Of a stretch of 10,537 nt of DNA, positions 9,201 to 10,460 are shown piece by piece. Source of the DNA: Baffinella frigidus (taxonomy: Eukaryota > Cryptophyceae > Cryptomonadales > Baffinellaceae); assembly GCA_026770585.1 (NCBI GenBank), contig MU646453.1, positions 100,926 through 111,462 of the forward strand, given 5' to 3'. The notes below the pieces were generated by a model, which saw only the letters and a list, made by a program, of their open reading frames with translations, ran no database searches and was not told where the DNA came from. The position numbers were made by a program, and so were the translations under genes. How positions within the stretch are numbered: the stretch's first letter is position 1; each line of letters starts with the position of its first letter.

Positions 9201-9909
9201 GAATCTTATCACGTGGGTGAAATGCACCCCTATCCAATTCAACCGCGACGTATCTCATTTCACCGGGGGCCGGATCTTGTTTGAGATAGACGGCTGGCCC
9301 CCTTATCGAATCTTCTCGATTGTTTCTGCGTCTTTTTCAAAGACGTTTCGTGTAGATGCGTCCTTCAGTTGACCGTGACGTGACAGGGACGTGTTTGCGT
9401 AATTTAATCGTTAAAATAATTCATCAAAGCGTCTCAAAACGAAGGTTTGACCCCTCGCTATCCGACCAAGGTACAGCATGCACGTCGGCACCCAAATTCC
9501 CATTTTGCGCATGCAGCTAGAGGGTACAGGTCGTAAACCCTGGGGGGTTAGGGGTTAGGGGGGTGGGGTTAGATCCTCAGGCAGCGAGAGGATGAGAAGG
9601 AAGCCATGGCTCAGTTCCTGAACCCTGCGCCCTAAAACCTAAACTCTAAAACCTACACCCTAAACCCCAAACTCTAAACCCTACACCCTCAACCCTACAC
9701 CCTAAACCCTAAACCCTACACCCTAAACCCTAAACCCTAAACCCTACACCCTAAACCCTGCATCCTAAACCACAAACCCCAAACCCTAAACCCTACACCC
9801 TAAACCCCAAACCCCAAACCCCAAACCCCAAACCCCAAACCCCAAACCCCAAACGCAGGCGCTGAAAGCCTCGGAGGAGGAAGCAGCGAGGCGCGTGTTG
9901 GCCGACAAG
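152..9909 (+). CDS. Discontinuous partial gene: UAS-UIM-coiled-coil protein (UBX cofactor-like)
   Basis: I infer one split gene from short coding segments that occur in the domain order of one family: UAS-domain end, UAS closing helix, ubiquitin-interacting motif, Ser-rich linker, then charged helices. Best candidate exons are 152-237, 2868-2970, 4542-4649, 6417-about 6530, 7892-7954, 8630-8674 and 9859-9909. Known relatives (UBXN7, FAF1/FAF2, plant PUX7) bind ubiquitylated clients through UIM or UBA and p97/Cdc48 through a C-terminal UBX domain, acting in ubiquitin-dependent protein extraction and degradation. Neither the UBA/N-terminal UAS nor the UBX domain is in the window, so both ends are missing. 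Splice phases agree where they can be tested: exon 1 ends two bases into a Gly codon and the UAS-helix exon supplies the third; later exons are phase 0. The interval also holds many broken exon copies, so the real transcript may differ or the locus may be a decaying copy. Confidence 0.55.
350..419 (+). pseudogene. UAS-end exon copy 2 (acceptor lost)
   Basis: Reads YRTLPLVDIIDPLTGALLER followed by IPG, identical in protein to the first copy from TLPL onward, with the same split-Gly donor, here GTACGG. The left part is shortened (the LALYPAQ segment is reduced to a remnant) and no AG lies immediately before it. The open frame continues upstream through intron-like sequence to about 280. It could be an alternative exon only if a distant acceptor is used; more likely it is a 5'-truncated duplicate. 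Confidence 0.6.
694..765 (+). pseudogene. UAS-end exon copy 3 (frameshifted)
   Basis: Nucleotide match to copies 1 and 2, including the donor position (GTACAG). The segment CTGCCGCTCGTCGAC has become CTGCCGCTGGGGTCGAC, a two-base gain that breaks the reading frame before the IIDPLTG motif. The upstream 100 bases (a GAGGCGAAGAGGGCC segment and a CTATTATTACGA segment) are shared with copy 5, so exon and flanking intron were duplicated together. Confidence 0.65.
862..876 (+). pseudogene. UAS-end exon remnant (15 bases) with deletion
   Basis: GTAGACCCCCTCACC followed directly by GTGTTTCC. The copy at 1030-1070 has the same left flank (ATGTATG) and the same right flank (GTGTTTCC) but 30 extra exon bases between, so this remnant is that copy minus the end of the exon and its donor. 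Confidence 0.55.
1030..1070 (+). pseudogene. UAS-end exon copy 4 (5'-truncated)
   Basis: Encodes VDPLTGVLLERIPG with an intact GTACGT donor at 1071. The left half of the exon is missing and is replaced by GGGTTTAGG-type repeat. The substitution GAC>GTA-GAC at the left edge marks it as a sister of the remnant at 862. Confidence 0.6.
1209..1258 (+). pseudogene. UAS-end exon copy 5 (5'-truncated)
   Basis: Encodes VDIIDPLTSALLERIPG and keeps the GTACGT donor (1259). The first 13 codons of the full exon are absent; the preceding CTATTATTACGAGTCCTG is the same intron segment that precedes copy 3. Gly of the DPLTG turn is Ser here. Confidence 0.62.
1284..1635 (+). repeat. Interspersed repeat copy interrupted by a transposon
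   Basis: Without the element at 1364-1598, this sequence matches 2719-2835: both start CCACACAGCGG(A/G)CTACGAAGG, share a TTTCCGTTG block and end TTGCCTACCGTAGGGTC. The second copy is uninterrupted, so the two serve as filled and empty sites. Confidence 0.7.
1364..1598 (+). mobile_element. 235-bp inverted-repeat element (MITE), TA target
   Basis: Left end TTGTAGAAATGGGCTC and right end (read on the other strand) TCGTAGAAATGGGCTC begin terminal inverted repeats that continue imperfectly for about 60-70 bases. TA flanks both sides (1362-1363, 1599-1600). The empty equivalent at 2803-2804 has a single TA. This pattern fits a non-autonomous element mobilised by a Tc1/mariner-type transposase; no transposase is encoded here. 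A hairpin (1520-1543, GTCAAAAAAAT/ATTTTTTGAC) lies inside. Confidence 0.82.
1661..1768 (+). pseudogene. UAS-end exon copy 6, split by a 19-bp triple repeat
   Basis: GATATCACCGACCCGCTCAC (1662-1681) matches DIIDPLT, then the exon resumes at 1742 with GGCGCCCTCCTCCAGCGCATCCCGG and a GTACGG donor. Between them stand three tandem copies of a 19-base unit CGGTTGACTAAAGAGGGCG (1685-1703, 1704-1722, 1723-1741), which carry TGA/TAA stops in frames. The copy cannot encode the domain end. Confidence 0.6.
1803..2050 (+). repeat. Telomere-like heptamers: CCCTAAA/CCCTGAA then CCCCAAA array
   Basis: Degenerate CCCTAAA and CCCTGAA units fill 1803-1860. After 45 unrelated bases a nearly pure array of CCCCAAA heptamers runs from about 1908 to 2050, broken by two GAAA/ACAAA slips. 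The long reverse-strand frames of alternating Gly-Phe-Val-Trp here are artefacts of the repeat. Confidence 0.85.
2153..2265 (-). mobile_element. Truncated palindromic MITE (family of 3894-4049)
   Basis: Starts GGCTAACGGCCTGAAAATGG and runs through the GACCTCCTACCGTAGGCCGAG stem, a loop and back through CTCGGCCTACGGTAGGAGGTC, then breaks off at GCGCGG instead of completing the inverted arm. The loop is the reverse complement of the loop in the complete copy, so the two copies lie in opposite orientations. A GAYCCGGACGCAT motif occurs on both flanks (2136-2148, 2271-2283). Confidence 0.75.
2446..2675 (+). pseudogene. UAS-helix exon copy A, split by a transposon
   Basis: The acceptor CCAG (2442-2445) and first five exon bases GTATA are separated from the remaining exon (2624 onward, TACGGCGCCCGAGG) by the element at 2451-2623. 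The body encodes APEEMVERRSRFLDS, against APEEMVERLSRFLDS in copy B; the Leu to Arg change falls on the hydrophobic face of the helix. After FLDS the copy diverges from the HTWGKMGK seen in copy B. It has therefore lost both its acceptor spacing and its end. Confidence 0.68.
2451..2623 (+). mobile_element. 173-bp MITE, TA target, inserted in exon copy A
   Basis: Terminal inverted repeats CAGTGGACCTACCCTAACAC and, on the other strand, CAGTCCACCTACCCTAACAC. TA at 2449-2450 and 2624-2625. The uninterrupted homologous site GGTATACGGCGCC at 2868-2880 has TA once at the insertion point (2871-2872). Inside, a 33-base GAGTATGTGTGGAGGGTA unit occurs twice in direct orientation (2494-2526, 2567-2598). 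No transposase frame. Confidence 0.83.
2719..2835 (+). repeat. Uninterrupted copy of the 1284-1635 repeat
   Basis: Matches the flanks of the 1364-1598 element on both sides and crosses the insertion point as CCCCTACGGGTTGCC. Contains an internal GGCCTTTCCGGCCCATTTCGGGCC inverted motif and CCGTAGGG/CCCTACGG arms. Confidence 0.68.
2868..2970 (+). CDS. Exon: UAS-domain closing helix and linker (best copy)
   Basis: After acceptor ACGCCAG the single base G completes the Gly codon left open by exon 152-237. The frame then reads YTAPEEMVERLSRFLDSHTW, GKMGKGVQLQSNIP and ends in phase 0 before GTTTCG. The helix corresponds in position and pattern to the last helix of UAS domains (in PUX7 and UBXN7 a D/S-x-x-x-L-x-x-L-x-x-F-[ML]-[DG] pattern follows the DPxTG strand by about 12 residues), which supports both the family call and the splice phase. 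The donor GTTTCG is weak, so the right border is uncertain. A second, R-containing copy (2624-2675) is disrupted by a transposon. Confidence 0.65.
3011..3043 (+). pseudogene. Duplicate of the exon end GKGVQLQSNIP
   Basis: Repeats 2937-2970 with one base change (GGGAAAGGC for GGGAAGGGC), separated from it by three GGGGTTA units. After ATCCCG the sequence differs (GCGCACAACCCGCTAG) and the frame stays open to about 3169 without recognisable domain. It could be the true continuation of the exon, but without an acceptor it looks like another local duplicate. Confidence 0.5.
3190..3740 (+). repeat. Two repeat blocks in swapped order
   Basis: Block A (TTAAAGTTAATTGTCTTCAGG, then TTGACTTTTGATGAAAGGTT) occurs at about 3190-3240 and 3671-3722. 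Block B (GGGTTCTTGGTGTGAGGATG through CGTGTTCAGT) occurs at about 3295-3361 and 3515-3661. The order is A-B then B-A. The second B carries an extra insert of about 80 bases (from about 3560 to 3641) containing GCCAAAAGTCAATC, a motif that recurs at 7788-7824. I see no convincing gene between 3050 and 3890. Confidence 0.7.
3894..4049 (+). mobile_element. Complete palindromic MITE, TA target
   Basis: The two arms, about 67 bases each, are nearly perfect reverse complements: left GGGTAACGGCCTGAAAATGG, right ending CCATTTTCAGGCCGTTAGCC. A loop of about 22 bases holds GACTTTTTGGTCC. TA on each side (3892-3893, 4050-4051). It lies 13 bases upstream of a linker-exon acceptor. The whole element can fold into one hairpin. 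Confidence 0.82.
4065..4168 (+). pseudogene. Linker-UIM exon copy 1, split by a GA microsatellite
   Basis: After acceptor GCAG the copy reads VSQAQLHGVDGPG (4065-4103). A (GA)n tract of 47 bases (4104-4150) follows and the exon resumes as QQQRMS (4151-4168) before diverging. Forty-seven is not a multiple of three, so the halves are out of frame. In the intact copy at 4542 the G-PG and QQQ codons are adjacent. Confidence 0.7.
4104..4150 (+). repeat. (GA)n microsatellite
   Basis: GAGAGA tract with three GGG interruptions, sitting inside a duplicated exon. Confidence 0.9.
4251..4382 (+). repeat. Four tandem copies of a 33-bp unit
   Basis: Unit TATGCTATCGTAGCCTGTAT plus CTATGGCATGTTC at 4251, 4284, 4317 and 4350; the last has CTTAG for CGTAG. 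As 33 is divisible by three, one frame is open through all units (CYRSLYLWHVL), but it is not linked to splice-competent exon sequence and is probably intronic. Confidence 0.88.
4455..4490 (+). pseudogene. Degenerate linker exon copy 2
   Basis: GTTTCGCACGCGCAGCTGTG followed by GCCAGTGACAGCCCCG aligns with the first 36 bases of the linker exon (GTTTCGCAGGCGCAGCTGCA...) with scattered changes. Its acceptor is TGG instead of CAG, so it should not splice. Confidence 0.5.
4542..4649 (+). CDS. Exon: linker plus ubiquitin-interacting motif (best copy)
   Basis: A phase-0 exon of exactly 36 codons between TTCCGCAG and a GTCCGA donor. Residues 1-19 are VSQAQLHGVDGPGQQQRMS; residues 20-36 are LENEDQALNAAIEASLQ. 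The second part matches the UIM consensus: an acidic cluster, a hydrophobic residue, x-x-Ala, three residues, then Ser (E-N-E-D-Q-A-L-N-A-A-I-E-A-S). UIMs are single helices that bind the Ile44 patch of ubiquitin through the Ala and neighbouring hydrophobics. UBXN7 carries an almost identical helix (ending AAIRASLQ as I recall it) just after its UAS domain. The acceptor tract is supplied by CCCTCAA/CCCTGAA heptamers. This is the strongest functional motif in the window. Confidence 0.78.
4834..4893 (+). CDS. UIM exon copy, Ser replaced by Phe
   Basis: From acceptor CCAGTAG the phase-0 frame reads GMSLENEDQALNAAIEAFLQ and ends at GTCCGA. It keeps the donor and frame of 4542-4649 but lacks the VSQAQLHGVDGPG linker. 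The conserved UIM serine is Phe (TTC for TCG). It might be an alternative exon with weakened ubiquitin binding, or a decaying copy. Confidence 0.5.
4912..5028 (+). repeat. Interspersed repeat, partner of 10056-10140
   Basis: Shares GTGCTGTCTTA, CTTAGCC(A/T)CGACA(T/C)AGCTTTACC, and a following CACAnAnCC...GTAAnTTGAAT-TACATCC/TAATTCC segment with 10056-10145. No coding potential seen. Confidence 0.6.
5031..5084 (+). CDS. UIM exon copy (Gly variant)
   Basis: Encodes SLENEDQALNGAIEASLQ, with the UIM Ala and Ser intact and one Ala to Gly change, then the usual GTCCGA donor. The nearest AG upstream (GAG at 5024-5026) gives a different phase from the other copies, so correct splicing is doubtful. 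Confidence 0.45.
5191..5228. repeat. Perfect hairpin, 16-bp stem, 6-nt loop
   Basis: GGTGTCCTTCTCGGGG pairs with CCCCGAGAAGGACACC across AGGACA. The left intron of the same unit has no such arm, so it looks like a local inverted duplication. No T-run follows; it is not a bacterial-type terminator. Confidence 0.9.
5311..5367 (+). CDS. UIM exon copy (Glu variant)
   Basis: Encodes VSLENEEQALNAAIEASLQ with all UIM positions intact (EE for ED), ending at donor GTCCGA. An acceptor-like CACAG lies at 5299-5303, but it would leave one extra base relative to phase 0. It retains ubiquitin-binding residues, so purifying selection is possible, but use as an exon is unproven. Confidence 0.48.
5433..5450. 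repeat. Perfect 18-bp palindrome
   Basis: GCAGTCCCCGGGGACTGC, without a loop, inside one of the ATATTACGGC repeat units. Confidence 0.85.
5612..5640 (+). pseudogene. UIM exon copy, truncated after QRMSLENE
   Basis: AGCAGCGCATGTCCCTCGAG and AACGAG match the intact exon, including the QQR codons absent from the three preceding copies. The UIM core is then replaced by unrelated sequence (CTATCTGCCTTGACAG) before the intron resumes at TTCGATCTGCGTTC, which matches the 4651-4664 intron start. Confidence 0.6.
5641..5982. other. Intron without recognisable gene
   Basis: Unique-looking sequence to about 5880, then degenerate CCCTAAAT/CCCTCAAA units. Reverse-strand open frames here show no domain or codon bias. 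Confidence 0.5.
5983..6003 (+). pseudogene. Ser-linker exon remnant 1
   Basis: After CACGCAG it reads GACTCGACACTGAATTCCTA, resembling GATTCGGCGCTTCCCCCGAT of the best copy, but meets a TAG after six codons. Confidence 0.45.
6030..6155 (+). mobile_element. AT-rich MITE, 126 bp
   Basis: Terminal inverted repeats AAACACTTTTAATTTATAAA (left) and, on the other strand, AAACACTTTTAATTTGTAAA. An inner pair TTACTACAC/GTGTAGTAA brackets the core. CACATG flanks both sides (6024-6029, 6156-6161) and is a likely target duplication. It lies directly upstream of a Ser-linker exon copy. The base composition contrasts sharply with its GC-rich surroundings. Confidence 0.8.
6163..6203 (+). pseudogene. Ser-linker exon copy 2
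   Basis: GATCCGGCGCTTCACCCGAT and onward encode DPALHPIGCLDEEE, matching DSALPPIGCLDEDG of the best copy. It runs into repeat sequence with a stop. The AG before it is GAG next to the transposon end, a poor acceptor. Confidence 0.6.
6306..6333 (+). pseudogene. Ser-linker exon copy 3, truncated
   Basis: From CTAACGCAG it reads DSALPPIRC and then TAG. The acceptor and upstream repeat (GAACCGTA-CCCCTAACGCAG) are the same as before the best copy at 6417. Confidence 0.6.
6417..6530 (+). CDS. Exon: acidic/Ser-rich linker (best copy)
   Basis: From acceptor CCTAACGCAG the phase-0 frame reads DSALPPIGCLDEDGSRGRSD, STNHSHYTVTTQPF and then a serine run encoded by TCT/TCC repeats; the frame stays open to TGA at 6590. 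I recognise no domain; it is a low-complexity linker as expected between UIM and the helical region of UBX cofactors. The right border is unclear because the coding sequence merges with a (TTC)n microsatellite. The partner copy at 6691-6777 encodes the same LDEDGSRGRSDSTNHSHYTV with only silent changes visible, then ends at TCTTCT before GTCCAC, which may be the real donor. Confidence 0.5.
6520..6665 (+). repeat. Pyrimidine (TTC/TTCTTC) microsatellites with duplicated flank
   Basis: TTCTTCTTC-rich tracts at about 6520-6565 and 6611-6665. GCGCTCGCTTGACAT(C/T)GAGCC occurs after each (6570-6590, 6670-6690). The Lys/Arg-rich reverse-strand frames are artefacts of this tract. Confidence 0.85.
6691..6777 (+). 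pseudogene. Ser-linker exon copy 5 (acceptor-less duplicate)
   Basis: Near-identical at DNA level to 6444-6530, 247 bases downstream, encoding LDEDGSRGRSDSTNHSHYTV, TTQPFSSSS. It lacks the DSALPPIGC start and its AG; GAGCCTCGAC joins it to a segment shared with 6570-6590. High identity implies a recent duplication. It could be the genuine end of the exon if the microsatellite is retained in the coding sequence. Confidence 0.55.
6786..6899. mobile_element. Possible small inverted-repeat element
   Basis: AGAAGGCTAC at the left and GTAGCCTTCT at the right are exact inverted ends about 114 bases apart. A perfect palindrome CCCCGGATATCCGGGG lies inside (6862-6877). No clear target duplication. 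Confidence 0.4.
6918..7016. mobile_element. Foldback element, GACTGTTGAC ends
   Basis: GACTGTTGACAAACC (6918-6932) and GGTTTAGTCAACAGTC (7001-7016) are inverted copies. The centre holds AAAAAAACTCGAGTTTTTTT, itself palindromic, and TACAA/TTGTA arms. The CAACAGTCGCGG at its right edge recurs at 7107-7118. Confidence 0.55.
7039..7107 (-). repeat. GGGTTCT/GGGTGCT heptamer array
   Basis: Seven-base units GGGTTCT, GGGTGCT and GGGTTCTG slips. Reverse complement AGAACCC is a one-base variant of the CCCTAAA-type unit seen elsewhere. Confidence 0.8.
7250..7323 (+). repeat. CCCTAAA heptamer array
   Basis: Five clean CCCTAAA units, then CCTAACCCC variants. Directly precedes an exon-like acceptor (GAAACAG) at 7327-7333. 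Confidence 0.85.
7334..7360 (+). pseudogene. LRVAQEM-helix exon copy 1, truncated
   Basis: GATTCGCTGCGCATAGCACA, TGAGATGAAA encodes DSLRIAHEMK against DSLRVAQEME, then continues into GATACATCCCAG, a segment repeated at 7746-7757. Confidence 0.55.
7405..7541 (+). mobile_element. AT-rich MITE, 137 bp (relative of 6030-6155)
   Basis: Outer inverted repeats include ATTAATTGCTTTT / AAAAGCAATTAATTGATACT; inner arms ATTACTACACAA / TTGTGTAGTAAAT. The inner TTACTACAC pair is also present in 6030-6155. The palindrome extends to ATCTCCA/TGGAGAT, so I cannot identify a separate target duplication. Confidence 0.75.
7597..7629 (+). CDS. LRVAQEM-helix exon copy 2, short form with GTATGT donor
   Basis: ATTCGCGTGGCGCAGGAAAT and on encode IRVAQEMEFET, preceded by ACCAG and followed by GTATGT, a very good 5' splice site. 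It is 11 codons, phase 0, and ends where the full exon (7892-7954) continues EAAMAEDKKR. It may be a short alternative exon or simply a truncated copy. Confidence 0.4.
7658..7705 (+). repeat. Tandem CGGGCCTATCTATCCCGAGG units
   Basis: Two full copies of CGGGCCTATCTATCCCGAGG plus a partial third, directly after the short exon copy. Confidence 0.85.
7727..7757 (+). pseudogene. LRVAQEM-helix exon copy 3, internally deleted
   Basis: GAAACAG then GACTCCGCAGGAGATGAAAG: the start and the QEM part of the exon joined with the LRVA codons missing, followed by GATACATCCCAG as in copy 1. Confidence 0.45.
7827..7856. repeat. Perfect hairpin, 14-bp stem, 2-nt loop
   Basis: ATGGTGTGGGGTGC and GCACCCCACACCAT around CC. 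Directly preceded by two copies of TTCGCCAAAAGTCAATTCCCC (about 7785-7824). Confidence 0.9.
7892..7954 (+). CDS. Exon: charged helix LRVAQEMEFEAAMAEDKKR (best copy)
   Basis: Phase-0 exon of 21 codons: acceptor CGAAACAG, then DSLRVAQEMEFEAAMAEDKK and R, donor GTCTAA. If read through, the donor gives Val and then a TAA stop. The pattern LRxxQExExxxAMxxDKxR resembles the helix before the UBX domain in FAF1/FAF2 (LRQQQDEAYxASLxADxxKE), including a UIM-like register (E-M-E-F-E-A-A-M-A-E-D) with Asp in place of Ser. It probably forms the start of a coiled coil. A downstream copy (8186-8239) has a frameshift. Confidence 0.6.
7965..8180 (+). repeat. Blocks of CCCTAGA, then CCCTACA, then CCCTGCA heptamers
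   Basis: CCCTAGA-type units cover about 7980-8042, CCCTACA units 8093-8125 and CCCTGCA/CCCTGTA units 8125-8150. Each block is uniform for one variant base, so variants spread locally by unit amplification. Confidence 0.85.
8186..8239 (+). pseudogene. LRVAQEM-helix exon copy 5, frameshifted
   Basis: GGTGGTGCAGGAGATGGAGT, then TTGGAGGCTGC with one extra G relative to TTGAGGCCGC, so the MAEDKKR part is out of frame. The following donor and intron start (GTCTAACCCCCCCCAAACCC) are the same as after 7954, so the duplication included intron. There is no acceptor; GGGTTTCGGTAGGG precedes it. Confidence 0.7.
8240..8628 (+). repeat. Mixed telomere-like heptamers (intron)
   Basis: CCCTAGA, CACTAGA, CCCTGAA, CCCTAAA, CTCTAAA and CCCTCAA units with short non-repeat gaps. 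The last units (CCCTAACCCCCAAACGCAG) form the pyrimidine tract and acceptor of exon 8630. Confidence 0.85.
8630..8674 (+). CDS. Exon: charged helix DLVRQQEDEKEAMAQ
   Basis: Fifteen codons in phase 0 between CAAACGCAG and donor GTCCAA. High Gln/Glu/Lys content and heptad-like spacing suggest continuation of the coiled coil begun at 7892. RQQEDE-x-x-AM resembles the R-Q-Q-x-D-E-A motif before UBX in FAF proteins. Both neighbouring introns are telomere-like heptamer arrays. A second copy at 9573 lacks the donor. Confidence 0.58.
8676..8950 (+). repeat. Heptamer array that changes strand near 8784
   Basis: CCCTAAA/CCCTGAA units run to about 8781, then CCCTGAACCCCCAGGGTTCAGGG marks an inverted junction and the array continues as GGGGTTCA units to about 8905 and GGTTTAG/GGTGTTG units to 8950. 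Confidence 0.85.
8961..8983 (+). repeat. GTGAGCGAGTGGGAGG segment, copy 1
   Basis: A 23-base stretch identical to 10241-10263. It begins with a strong splice-donor-like G-GTGAGC, so it may be an intron start; alternatively it encodes VSEWEAGS as an exon. Confidence 0.55.
9027..9471 (+). mobile_element. 445-bp element with TA target, Tc1/mariner-like ends
   Basis: Left end CCTTGCTCGGATAGCGAGGG and right end (other strand) CCTTGGTCGGATAGCGAGGG; the match continues through GTCAAA and resumes at CGTTT(T)GAGA. TA flanks both sides (9025-9026, 9472-9473). The interior is unlike the surrounding heptamers and holds no transposase; two short open frames (61-64 codons) have no recognisable motif. It is the largest mobile element in the window. 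Confidence 0.8.
9165..9177 (+). promoter_or_regulatory. CCAAT-TATA-like motif inside the 9027 element
   Basis: CCAATATAAAAAG combines a CCAAT and a TATAAAAA sequence. An RNA polymerase II promoter is possible, but the motif is AT-rich and could be chance. Confidence 0.2.
9537..9572 (-). repeat. GGGGTTA units, reverse orientation
   Basis: CCTGGGGGGTTAGGGGTTAG and following; short block directly upstream of the second EDEKEAMA copy, ending TTAG, which would serve as acceptor. Confidence 0.7.
9573..9614 (+). pseudogene. EDEKEAMA exon copy 2 (donor lost)
   Basis: ATCCTCAGGCAGCGAGAGGA and on encode ILRQREDEKEAMAQ. The exon end CTCAG is followed by TTCCTG rather than GTCCAA, and two bases near the start are missing relative to 8630. 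GTTAG could serve as acceptor. Confidence 0.55.
9616..9855 (+). repeat. CCCTAAA/CCCTACA then pure CCCCAAA array
   Basis: Mixed heptamers to about 9800, then about seven uniform CCCCAAA units to 9855, ending AAACGCAG, the acceptor of the last exon. Confidence 0.87.
9859..9909 (+). CDS. Exon: charged helix ALKASEEEAARRVLADK
   Basis: Seventeen codons in phase 0 between AAACGCAG and donor GTTTGG. Strongly helical composition, Glu then Arg/Lys-rich, matching the coiled-coil stretch before a UBX domain. Uniquely, the intron on the left is CCCCAAA repeat and the one on the right begins with TTTGGGG repeat, so the flanks can pair and loop out the exon. Its tail (GTGTTGGCCGACAAG) is echoed at 9960 and 9989. 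No further domain is visible before the window ends. Confidence 0.58.
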
Positions 9910-9934
9910 GTTTGGGGTTTGGGGTTTGGGGTTT
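9910..9934 (-). repeat. TTTGGGG units
   Basis: Three TTTGGGG units starting at the splice donor itself; reverse complement of the array that ends at 9855. Confidence 0.88.
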
Positions 9935-9940
9935 GAACCT

Positions 9941-10003
9941 AAAGGGTGTTGGTTTAGGGTGTTGGCCGACAAACCAACACCCTTTAGGGTGCTGGCCGAC
10001 AAG
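9941..10003 (+). pseudogene. Echoes of the exon tail VLADK with a 15-bp hairpin
   Basis: AAAGGGTGTTGGTTT (9941-9955) and AAACCAACACCCTTT (9971-9985) pair perfectly around a loop that contains GTGTTGGCCGAC. A second GTGCTGGCCGACAAGG (9988-10003) follows. Both repeat the end of exon 9859-9909. Confidence 0.65.
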
Positions 10004-10055
10004 GCGAGCGTCTCCCGATATCATACGGAAACAGATTTAAGTTTGCTATCAAACA

Positions 10056-10145
10056 GATTTCCATGTGCTGTCTTAGCCTCGACACAGCTTTACCACATCA
10101 CATAGCCCACCCCGAAGCCGGCAAAAAGGTAATTTGAATTACATC
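10056..10145 (+). repeat. Interspersed repeat, partner of 4912-5028
   Basis: GTGCTGTCTTAGCCTCGACA, AGCTTTACC, a CACA-AGCCCA block and GTAATTTGAATTACATCC correspond in order to the earlier copy. Confidence 0.6.
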
Positions 10146-10176
10146 CTGGCACGGCCGTGTCACATGAGCAATTCGG

Positions 10177-10212
10177 GGGAGGAAGCAGCGAAGCGGGTCC
10201 ACCCGCTTCGCT
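10177..10212 (+). pseudogene. GAGGAAGCAGCGAAGCGG fragment with perfect hairpin
   Basis: GAGGAAGCAGCGAAGCGG (EEAAKR) resembles EEEAARR of exon 9859 and ends at GTCCAC, a possible donor. AGCGAAGCGGGT (10187-10198) is followed after CC by its exact inverse ACCCGCTTCGCT (10201-10212). A (TA)n tract follows. Confidence 0.5.
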
Positions 10213-10240
10213 TTATATATATATATACAGGTACATGGTG

Positions 10241-10263
10241 GTGAGCGAGTGGGAGGCAGGGTC
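10241..10263 (+). repeat. GTGAGCGAGTGGGAGG segment, copy 2
   Basis: Identical over 23 bases to 8961-8983. The frame VVSEWEAGSTPHTCVKSLTDLW is open to a TAA at 10305, but no family resemblance is seen. Confidence 0.5.
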
Positions 10264-10343
10264 CACCCCGCACACCTGCGTGAAGTCCCTCACTGACCTG
10301 TGGTAAAGGGTTTCGGGTTTAAGTATCGGGTTCATATACGGTG

Positions 10344-10424
10344 CATATAATATAATATAACATAACATAACATAATATAATATAATATAATATAATATAA
10401 TATAATATAATATAATATAATTCA

Positions 10425-10460
<36 letters not shown>

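Noticed and set aside
9048-9372. Transposase gene inside the 445-bp element
   Set aside because: The interior is too short and its frames (61-64 codons) show no DDE-type motif or helix-turn-helix that I can see.
7250-9934. True telomere or chromosome end
   Set aside because: Arrays are degenerate, occur in both orientations and are interrupted by collinear exons of one gene, so they are interstitial.
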